A stretch of DNA of 10,542 nt from an uncultured Planctomycetales bacterium (lineage in GTDB: Bacteria; Planctomycetota; Planctomycetia; Pirellulales; S012-138). Position 1 is the stretch's first letter. Each line of letters opens with the position of its first letter. Shown one piece after another: positions 1-5,964 of the stretch. The position numbers and the translations under genes were made by a program. The stretch covers positions 1 through 10,542 of the forward strand of contig CALJLD010000112.1 in NCBI GenBank assembly GCA_937982665.1, read 5' to 3'. Under the pieces are notes generated by a model. It saw only the letters and a program-made list of their open reading frames with translations. It searched no databases and was not told where the DNA came from.

Positions 1-911
1 GGCAACGGGCGGTTGACTTCGCCAGCGCCCAGTTTCTTGAGAGCTTCCGGGAAGTGATACGGTGGGCCAACATCAGGCTCCAAGGCGGAAAGCGAAGTAT
101 CCAGCAGGCCCATCTCCGTTTGTCGCGCGAAGCGCTGTTCTCGCATCGCATCCCAACCACCAAGGTATTTCTCGCGATAGCGTTCAATATCCTCTGGCAA
201 AGCGTGCAACGGAAAGTGCGGCGCAATGAACGCAACGTACTGGAAGAATGGCTGGCCGGCGTGCTCCGCCGCATGATCTTGCAAGCAATCAATCGCATGG
301 TCGGCAATCGCAATGGTCGAGTAATAGCCGGACTCATCCTCATCGGGAACAACCGGAGCATCGTCGATGCGGTTCCCTTTGGCCGTAAAAAAGTTCCCCT
401 GATTCCGCATATCCAACGAGCGATCAAAGCCGGCATCCAACACTTTGCCATCAATGTGCCACTTGCCGCTGTGATAGCTTCGATACCCCAACGGCTTCAA
501 ATAGTCCGGCAACAGTCGCGCCCAGGCAGGTCGCACACCTCGGCCGCCTCCTCCCAAGCCGGGAAGCGCATCCCGGCGAACTTGCTGAGCGTAATATCCA
601 CTCAACAACGCAGCTCGCGTCGGCCAGCAACGGGCTGTGTTGTAGCACTGCGTGAATTTCAAACCATTGGCCGCAAGCGAATCCAGGTGCGGCGTTTCGA
701 TCTCGCCGCCGTAGCAACCCAGGTCAGAAAACCCAAGATCATCCGCCAGAAAGACCACAATGTTTGGCCGCGGTGCAGGCTCTTGCGCGCGGAGTTCACT
801 AGTAATTGCCAGAGAAAGGAGTAGCGCGCCAAGCATCAGCGGCAACAATCGAAACGGCAAGCTGGAGAGTTGGCAGGCATGTGGTTGGTGATTGGTTGTG
901 GTTGTGAACAT
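1..911 (-). CDS. Secreted sulfatase (arylsulfatase family), N-terminal part, runs off the left edge
   Basis: Hydrolyses sulfate esters, probably on sulfated sugars or polysaccharides, outside the cytoplasm. About 303 codons are visible and the C-terminus lies beyond base 1. From ATG 911, residues 20-43 form a signal peptide (hydrophobic run LMLGALLLSLA, then a likely cut near RAQ). The alkaline-phosphatase-like core follows: metal-binding ADDLG at 56-60, the formylglycine motif CWPTR at 95-99 (C95 would be converted to formylglycine), HSGKWH at 147-152, and APHFPLHA at 230-237 with its conserved histidine. Complete members are usually about 450-600 residues, so at least a third is missing. 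ATG at 836 (residue 26) is an alternative start that gives a shorter, neater signal peptide. The gene is divergent from the secreted propeller gene at 1095, which may share its regulation. The family is certain; the substrate cannot be told. Confidence 0.93.
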   Translation of the reverse strand, partial: MFTTTTNHQPHACQLSSLPFRLLPLMLGALLLSLAITSELRAQEPAPRPNIVVFLADDLGFSDLGCYGGEIETPHLDSLAANGLKFTQCYNTARCWPTRAALLSGYYAQQVRRDALPGLGGGGRGVRPAWARLLPDYLKPLGYRSYHSGKWHIDGKVLDAGFDRSLDMRNQGNFFTAKGNRIDDAPVVPDEDESGYYSTIAIADHAIDCLQDHAAEHAGQPFFQYVAFIAPHFPLHALPEDIERYREKYLGGWDAMREQRFARQTEMGLLDTSLSALEPDVGPPYHFPEALKKLGAGEVNRPL

Positions 912-1094
912 ATCAAATGCGAGTTGAGCGGTGAGTTGCTTTGCCGCCAGTCTACCTGGGCCGAGTCACGGGTTCATCCGTTTGTTTGCGGCGAGTGCAA
1001 AAAATCGTGTTCGCCACGACATTCATCAACTAAACTCACCAGCGGTTCACCCCACGTCAACGGAAGTTAGTGCGTCATATTTGCGAGACAAATC
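912..1094. other. Divergent intergenic region between sulfatase and propeller genes
   Basis: These 183 bases separate two outward-reading genes for exported proteins, so promoters for both should lie here. I see no convincing -35/-10 pair on either strand. On the minus strand a TTGACG at 1060-1055 has no good -10 box at normal spacing. Short reading frames here look like chance. No clear Shine-Dalgarno sequence precedes either start codon. Confidence 0.5.
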
Positions 1095-2150
1095 ATGCGA
1101 ACAGGCTGTGATCTGCGAATAACGCTTTGTGTCTTGTGTTTCGTTGGAGCGCAACTGCCAGATCCTGTCTCCGCGCAAGTTCCTGCGCAGCTTGATCCAT
1201 GGCTTTCGCAGCAAACGTGGAAACGCGATGTTGACGGGCCGATCATTTCTTTGGGCAGAGCCGGCGAATTCGACGACACGCATATCTTCGCCCCCGCCGT
1301 TGTCCGAGATGCCGAGAACTACTGGCTTTGGTACTGCGGTTCGCAAGGCTTTGCCTATGACCTGGCTCCCACGCGGACGGTTGACGAGCGCGTGTTCCGC
1401 CTTGGCCTGGCCACCAGTGAAGATGGCAAACAGTTTTCGCGGCATGCGGAGAGTCCGGTGTTCGCACTGGCGGATCCCAAGCGCTCCGTGTTGACGCCTT
1501 CGATCTTGAAGAATGCCGACGGCACCGCGCTTCGCGAAGACGGACACCTTCGCATGTGGTTCAGCGCCGGCACATTAGGTGGCGGCGGCGCGCCACATTC
1601 CATTCACGAAACCACCAGCAAAGACGGCGTCACCTGGGCGGAGCCATCGGATGCGCAGATCGAGCGCGCATATGCTCCCAGCGTCATCAAGACGGAAAGC
1701 GGCTATGAGATGTGGTACACGGTGCCAGGCCAGTATCCCTGGGTCATCAATCACGCCACCAGCGACGATGGCAGCGCATGGTCAGTCGCGGAAAAACCAG
1801 CGCTCGATGTCTCGCAGGAGTGGGAGCACGACCTGGTGATCTACCCGCATGTGCTAAAGCTCGATGACGTCTACTTGATGTGGTACGCCAGCTACACCTC
1901 GGACGATCACAAAGAAACGGCAATCGGCTTTGCCGCCAGCTTGGATGGCATCAACTGGCACAAACATCCGGACAATCCCGTTCTTCGCCCGGCCCGCCAG
2001 CGATCTTGGGAATCGCATTACGTTTCCAGTCACTCGGTCATGCAACTTCCCGATAGCGGCTTTCGCATCTGGTATGCAAGTCGCAAGCAGCCACCGTTTC
2101 AGAATCTCTACTTCGCCTTGAATACCGCGGTTTGGGCGGGGCCGAAGTAG
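1095..2150 (+). CDS. Secreted five-bladed beta-propeller protein, glycosidase-like (GH43/GH32/GH130-type fold)
   Basis: Likely an exported carbohydrate-binding or glycoside-cleaving protein; catalytic activity is not proven. 351 residues. Residues 1-27 are a signal peptide ending near VSA/QV. The rest contains five copies of a blade motif: YWLWYC (76-81), HLRMWFS (151-157), YEMWYT (204-209), YLMWYA (260-265) and FRIWYA (323-328). The first four are followed by a serine-x-aspartate-glycine turn: TSEDG, TSKDG, TSDDG and SLDG (near 107, 174, 222, 281). This pattern is typical of five-bladed propeller glycosidases and related planctomycete proteins. Acidic residues near the blade starts (FDDTH at 59-63, D246) could be catalytic, but I cannot assign them. 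It is divergent from a sulfatase and lies 73 bases before the sugar-isomerase-like gene. ATG 1095 is chosen because it begins the signal peptide; no strong ribosome binding site is seen. Confidence 0.85.
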   Translation: MRTGCDLRITLCVLCFVGAQLPDPVSAQVPAQLDPWLSQQTWKRDVDGPIISLGRAGEFDDTHIFAPAVVRDAENYWLWYCGSQGFAYDLAPTRTVDERVFRLGLATSEDGKQFSRHAESPVFALADPKRSVLTPSILKNADGTALREDGHLRMWFSAGTLGGGGAPHSIHETTSKDGVTWAEPSDAQIERAYAPSVIKTESGYEMWYTVPGQYPWVINHATSDDGSAWSVAEKPALDVSQEWEHDLVIYPHVLKLDDVYLMWYASYTSDDHKETAIGFAASLDGINWHKHPDNPVLRPARQRSWESHYVSSHSVMQLPDSGFRIWYASRKQPPFQNLYFALNTAVWAGPK

Positions 2151-2223
2151 CCGCAAATCGCCGCGCCACCCAAACTCAACCGCGCGCAAGACAACAACTT
2201 TCGATCGCTAACTCAGCACGTTG

Positions 2224-3042
2224 ATGCACCTTTGTTTGTCCATCCCGGCTTCAAGTGCGGAAGAAACCGCGCACAACCGTCAGGACATCTTGCGAAGCTT
2301 TGCGGAACAGCCGATTGCCCGCCGCATGCAACCGGCCCTGCGATGTTCTTTGGCTGAGCTTGTCGCGCAAGAGAGTCGTGAAGTAACTGCTTTGCTCGAT
2401 GCACTTTCCGCCGCCCGCGGCGTCTTGCAATGTGTTTGTACTGGCGATCTTCAGCAGCAAGTTCATCGCTTGGAATCGGTTCTCAAGCAAACAGGCGTGA
2501 CGAGAACAAACCTGCCACCTATCGTTCTGGGCTTCGCTTTGCCGCACGCTCATTCGCTTGATGCCGAAGTGTTGGCCAGCTTGAATCGCATCGCGCAAGG
2601 CTGCCAGGTGTTCATTGATGTCGCGGGGCCGCGTCCCGAGATGCAAAAGCGGATCAGCGAAATCCTGCAATTGCCCAATCGTCGACTGCACATCGCCATC
2701 GATACGGCCAGCTACCTGATCGGCAATCCCACCTCCAGCGTGGAAGTCATGCTGCAGCGGAACATCCACCAGTTGGGGGCTCTTATTCTGCGAGATGCTC
2801 CGCCGGAAGTCTCCGGCAATCCGCCCGGTCAACCTCTGCCGCTTGGGGGTGACGGCCTGATTGACCATGCACGCGTCGCCCAGATCTTGCGAGATGTCGC
2901 ATTCGCTGGGCCCTGCATCTTGGATCTGCGGCCGAATCTGGACGGCAGCATTGATGGCAGTGACCGGAAAGAGAAATCTGAGCACCCCCACTTTGCAGAT
3001 GCCATGCAACATCTGGAGATTTGCGGCTGGTTTGGCCGCTGA
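2224..3042 (+). CDS. Sugar phosphate isomerase/epimerase-like TIM-barrel protein
   Basis: 272 residues with no signal peptide, so probably cytoplasmic. It resembles the xylose-isomerase-like/AP-endonuclease-2 superfamily: IDVAGPRPEM (131-140), then AIDTASYLIGN (158-168), then LILRDAPPE (187-195), then GGDGLIDHARVAQIL (208-222) and CILDLRPNLDG (231-241). These match the family order of second-half barrel strands. D160 fits a metal ligand. Two places where the family normally has glutamate ligands carry aspartate (D132, D233), and the usual histidines after the DT and before the RDA motif are absent, so the metal site may be altered or lost. The substrate is unknown. Start ATG 2224 is preferred over TTG 2221. 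No good Shine-Dalgarno is visible. The distance from the propeller gene (73 bases) allows co-transcription. I am sure of the fold class, less of any activity. Confidence 0.75.
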   Translation: MHLCLSIPASSAEETAHNRQDILRSFAEQPIARRMQPALRCSLAELVAQESREVTALLDALSAARGVLQCVCTGDLQQQVHRLESVLKQTGVTRTNLPPIVLGFALPHAHSLDAEVLASLNRIAQGCQVFIDVAGPRPEMQKRISEILQLPNRRLHIAIDTASYLIGNPTSSVEVMLQRNIHQLGALILRDAPPEVSGNPPGQPLPLGGDGLIDHARVAQILRDVAFAGPCILDLRPNLDGSIDGSDRKEKSEHPHFADAMQHLEICGWFGR

Positions 3043-3076
3043 TGCCGCTAGCTGCCACCGCTGTTCACAAGCTTGG

Positions 3077-3105
3077 TTTTCACGTCGGGGAGATTTCCGT
3101 ATAAA
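3077..3105 (+). promoter_or_regulatory. Candidate sigma70-type promoter for the MaoC-holB-3' gene unit
   Basis: TTTTCA (3077-3082), a 17-base spacer and TATAAA (3100-3105) lie in the 126-base gap before the MaoC-like gene. The -35 box matches 4 of 6 consensus bases and the -10 box 5 of 6, with ideal spacing. Transcription would begin near 3112, leaving a leader of about 57 bases. Planctomycete promoters are poorly defined, so this is a prediction from the general bacterial consensus. Confidence 0.45.
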
Positions 3106-3168
3106 GCCCGCGGCGGAAATCGCAGATCGTCCCGCCTGCCTGCACGTGACGCCCGGAGTTGCCAGAGG

Positions 3169-3630
3169 ATGAGCGTTCTGACGATAGAACGACCCGAAGA
3201 CCTAGAGCCGTACATCGGCCGCGAGATTGGCAAATCGGCGTGGACGGAAGTCACGCAACAGCACATTGACGCATTCGCGGAAGCAACTGGTGATTACCAG
3301 TGGATTCACTGCGATCCGGACCGCGCGGCGAAAGATTCGCCCTATGGCTCGACCATCGCGCACGGCTTCCTCACGCTGTCGCTGATTCCGCGGCTGCTGA
3401 TGGATCTGGTCAGCATCAAGGAACTAAAGATGGCCATCAACTATGGCCTCAACCGGTTGCGATTTCCCAACGCCGTGCCTGTCGGCGCACATGTGCGGCT
3501 GGTCGCCAAAGTTGCGGACGTCCTCAAGCTTACCGGCGCCGTGCAAGCCGTCTTTCGAGTGAACATCGAAGTCAAAGGGCAAGACAAGCCTGCTTGCGTC
3601 GCCGAGATGGTCATGCGATTCTGTGGGTGA
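3169..3630 (+). CDS. MaoC/NodN-like (R)-specific enoyl-CoA hydratase-type protein
   Basis: A single hot-dog domain of 153 residues, normal for short MaoC/NodN proteins that hydrate trans-2-enoyl-thioesters to (R)-3-hydroxyacyl forms, usually as dimers in the cytoplasm. The hydratase motif is clear: FAEATGDYQWIHCDPDRA (36-53), with catalytic D42 and H47 spaced five apart as in the family, then GSTIAHGFLTLSL (60-72). The wording is closest to the NodN-like branch, whose physiological substrate is often unknown. The frame stays open upstream to 3073, but homology begins only after ATG 3169, and GGAG at 3155-3158 lies ten bases before it, so I chose that start. It is followed 35 bases later by holB and is probably co-transcribed with it; no functional link between the two is evident. 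Confidence 0.9.
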   Translation: MSVLTIERPEDLEPYIGREIGKSAWTEVTQQHIDAFAEATGDYQWIHCDPDRAAKDSPYGSTIAHGFLTLSLIPRLLMDLVSIKELKMAINYGLNRLRFPNAVPVGAHVRLVAKVADVLKLTGAVQAVFRVNIEVKGQDKPACVAEMVMRFCG

Positions 3631-3665
3631 CTTCACGCCCGCAATCCGCATCGACCAACAAACCC

Positions 3666-4760
3666 ATGACCTGGCAAGGCATCTCTGGACATGACGCCAT
3701 TGCGGATCGCTTTGCCCGCATGGCCTCCGCTGGTCGCGTGGGGAGCGCATTTCTGTTTGTTGGTCCGCCTGGTGTTGGCAAGCGGTCGTTCGCGGTGGAA
3801 GTTGCCCGGGTGCTGCTTTGCACCGGACGCGAAGCTGGTGACACTTTCAGCGCCGAGAACTTCACCGCATGCGGTCAATGTCCGGACTGTCTGCAAGTCA
3901 CAGAAGGAGTGCACCCGGATTTGCTGAGCGTCTCTCGCCCGGAAGGAAAAAGCACACTCCCGGTCGATCTGCTGATCGGCACGCAAGACAAACGCATGCG
4001 AACCGGCTTGCTGCACGACCTTTCGCTCAAGCCGTATCGAGGGCGATGGAAGATCGCGATCATTGACGACGCCGACTTCCTGGCCGATGAAGGCGCCAAC
4101 GCGTTACTCAAGACGCTTGAAGAGCCGCCGCCGCACGCGACGTTGATTCTCGTGGGCACAAGCGCGGACAAGCAACTGCCAACCATTCGCTCGCGTTGCC
4201 AGATCATTCGCTTCGCCCCGCTGCCAGATGACATCATGCGCCGCTTGCTGCTGGAGCAGGAGATTGCCGCGGATGAACAACAGGCCGAAGCGTTGACAGC
4301 GTTCGCCGGTGGAAGTCTCACCACCGCGGCTGAACTGGCTGACCCGGATGTCTTCGCCTTTCGCGAACAAATGCTGCGACTTCTCGCCCAGGCCGACTTC
4401 GACCCCAACGAGCTAGGAAGCGGGATGCAGGCGTTTGTTGATGCCGCAGGGAAGGAGGCGCCGCCGCGACGCGCCCGCGCGCAGTTGGCGCTGCAATTTG
4501 CAATGGAGTTCTTTCGCCAACTCACCCGTGCCGCCAGCGGTGGCGAGACACACGGCGATAACGAACTTCGCGGTTGCCTGACCGCTCGCTTGGGCACATC
4601 TCCATGCGATGCCGACACGTTTGGCCGCATGGTCGAGCGCACACTAGATGCTTGCGAACAAGTTGAGCAGAACGCGAATCTTGCGAATGTGATCGCAAGC
4701 TGGAGCGACGAGGTCTGGCGAATGAGTCGCGGTGTGGTGCAACGGGCCGGTTCGCGCTGA
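3666..4760 (+). CDS. holB: DNA polymerase III subunit delta' (clamp-loader)
   Basis: Part of the clamp loader that places the sliding clamp on primed DNA. 364 residues, within the delta' range and too short for tau. AAA+ features: Walker A GPPGVGKR (33-40), a zinc module formed by C52, C69, C72 and C75 (the last three as CGQCPDC), Walker B IIDDAD (132-137), then NALLKTLEEPP (145-155), and the SRC motif (176-178) in IRSRCQIIRF. The C-terminal part (from about 235) is the variable collar domain. The Walker A lysine is retained, whereas E. coli delta' does not hydrolyse ATP, so ATP binding is possible here. The frame is open back to 3300 over the MaoC gene, but the family starts with the short TWQGISGHD segment, so ATG 3666 is used. 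No Shine-Dalgarno is obvious. A dnaX assignment is less likely because no long C-terminal extension is present. Confidence 0.92.
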   Translation: MTWQGISGHDAIADRFARMASAGRVGSAFLFVGPPGVGKRSFAVEVARVLLCTGREAGDTFSAENFTACGQCPDCLQVTEGVHPDLLSVSRPEGKSTLPVDLLIGTQDKRMRTGLLHDLSLKPYRGRWKIAIIDDADFLADEGANALLKTLEEPPPHATLILVGTSADKQLPTIRSRCQIIRFAPLPDDIMRRLLLEQEIAADEQQAEALTAFAGGSLTTAAELADPDVFAFREQMLRLLAQADFDPNELGSGMQAFVDAAGKEAPPRRARAQLALQFAMEFFRQLTRAASGGETHGDNELRGCLTARLGTSPCDADTFGRMVERTLDACEQVEQNANLANVIASWSDEVWRMSRGVVQRAGSR

Positions 4761-4808
4761 ATGCCGATTCCGCCAACGAAAAATCTATGAGGAAGAGAAA
4801 TAGCGACG

Positions 4809-5942
4809 ATGCCAACCCCTGATAATCCCATCGATGCCTGGTGGTCCGCGTTCGAAGCCAAGTCCCCGGACATTGACGCCTTGTTCTCGCGCAAGGAAGA
4901 GTGGGACCTGGTCGAGTGGATGCAGGAGCACCTCGGGCAAATTCACCCGCAGTTGATGTGGGAGTTTGGCCCCGCTGTCCACACGGAAGGACACCGGTTG
5001 GTGATCACGCCGGAGTCTCGCCGTGATCTGCGACCCATTGTCGATTCGGTCCTCAAGCGCGCGCCGAAGATGGACGGCTGGGAGTTTTACGCCTACCGCA
5101 TTCCGGAAGATTTTGAAATGGCCGTGCAAACGGTCGAAGCGCGTTCCGGCGGCGACATCAGCGAAACATCGTTTCGCGCCTCGATTGGCGAATACAACAG
5201 GATCGACCTTGTCTTTGTCGCCGAGGATTATTCTGACGACGACGAACAGGCTTTCAGCGATGTCTTCGTCGCGGCGGAGACACTTCTGGGTGAAGAGATT
5301 CTTGAAAAGTGGATTGGCATCATCGAAACGGAAGCTGCGTCAACGGCCGGCAGCGACGAGCTCCATTCCATCAGAGAACTGCAGCCGCGTGTTAACGAGT
5401 TGATTGCGCAAATTCGCAGCGGATTGCCGGACCAGCCGTACCACAAGCTTCCCGAAGAACAACAGTGGACGCTCTTTGAGCTGGAGCCGGAAGAAGCGGA
5501 TGACTATCCGTTTCAGTGGGACATCTTTGTCGGCAAGACGATGATTGAGCCCTTGTGGCGAAACGCGCACTCAAACCAGACGTTTGACTCCGTTCGCTAT
5601 TCTCGGCATGGGGAGATCTTCTGCTACGTCAAAATCGACGGCGCTGATGGACTCGATGAAGATGGATTTGCCGACAAGGGCGAGATCGAAGATGCCTTGG
5701 AAGAAGCGCTTCGCGCTGCGGAAGTGGGTTGTGTTATCGGCGGCGGCACAGGGCTGCGGTACGCATACGTTGATCTTGCCTTGGCAGATTTAGAGCAAGG
5801 CGCGGAAGTTGTGAAGCGCGTGTTGCGGGAAGGCAAGATTCCCGAGCGAAGCTGGATTCTTTTCTACGACACAGACCTCGCCGCGCGATGGATCGGCATT
5901 TGGGATAACACCCCGACTCCGCTGCTGCCGGAATTTGAATGA
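4809..5942 (+). CDS. Acidic conserved-looking protein of unknown function (possibly DUF695-like)
   Basis: I do not recognise this with certainty. 377 residues, strongly acidic, with no signal peptide or membrane segment, so probably cytoplasmic. Visible parts: a tryptophan-rich N-terminus (WW at 11-12, EEWDLVEWMQEHL at 30-42), a segment WEFYAYRIPEDFE (91-103) that recalls DUF695 proteins, an acidic stretch AEDYSDDDEQ (138-147), a hinge at about 174-215, and a C-terminal domain with VGCVIGGGTGLRYAYVDLAL (306-325) and RSWILFYDTDLAARWIGIW (347-365). WIGI occurs twice (168-171 and 361-364), perhaps marking two related halves. GAGGAAG at 4789-4795 is a plausible ribosome binding site, about 13 bases before ATG 4809. 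It begins 48 bases after holB in the same direction, so it may share the holB transcript. Real coding is well supported by the long frame and residue composition. Confidence 0.72.
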   Translation: MPTPDNPIDAWWSAFEAKSPDIDALFSRKEEWDLVEWMQEHLGQIHPQLMWEFGPAVHTEGHRLVITPESRRDLRPIVDSVLKRAPKMDGWEFYAYRIPEDFEMAVQTVEARSGGDISETSFRASIGEYNRIDLVFVAEDYSDDDEQAFSDVFVAAETLLGEEILEKWIGIIETEAASTAGSDELHSIRELQPRVNELIAQIRSGLPDQPYHKLPEEQQWTLFELEPEEADDYPFQWDIFVGKTMIEPLWRNAHSNQTFDSVRYSRHGEIFCYVKIDGADGLDEDGFADKGEIEDALEEALRAAEVGCVIGGGTGLRYAYVDLALADLEQGAEVVKRVLREGKIPERSWILFYDTDLAARWIGIWDNTPTPLLPEFE

Positions 5943-5964
5943 TCTTGAGTCATCGCGCAATCGC
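5943..5964. other. Short convergent gap, no clear terminator
   Basis: Only 22 bases separate the stop codons of two convergent genes. CGCG flanks an 11-base loop at about 5954-5972, reaching into the symporter gene end, but no T-run follows on either strand, so a standard intrinsic terminator is not seen. Confidence 0.4.

Noticed and set aside
54..824. Plus-strand open frame of 256 codons at the left end
   Set aside because: It lies antisense to clear sulfatase motifs (CWPTR, GKWH, PHFPLH).
1032..1060. Minus-strand promoter for the sulfatase (TTGACG at 1060-1055)
   Set aside because: No -10 box at a 16-18 base spacing; the nearest candidate, TTTAGT, is 20 bases away and weak.
2251..3012. 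Minus-strand open frame of 253 codons opposite the sugar isomerase-like gene
   Set aside because: The plus-strand frame gives the TIM-barrel motifs; the minus frame shows none.
3300..3665. Upstream extension of holB overlapping the MaoC-like gene
   Set aside because: Translation there is an arginine/glutamine-rich shadow of MaoC; holB homology starts at ATG 3666.
3875..4894. Minus-strand open frame of 339 codons opposite holB
   Set aside because: Serine- and arginine-rich shadow with no domain; Walker and SRC motifs are on the plus strand.
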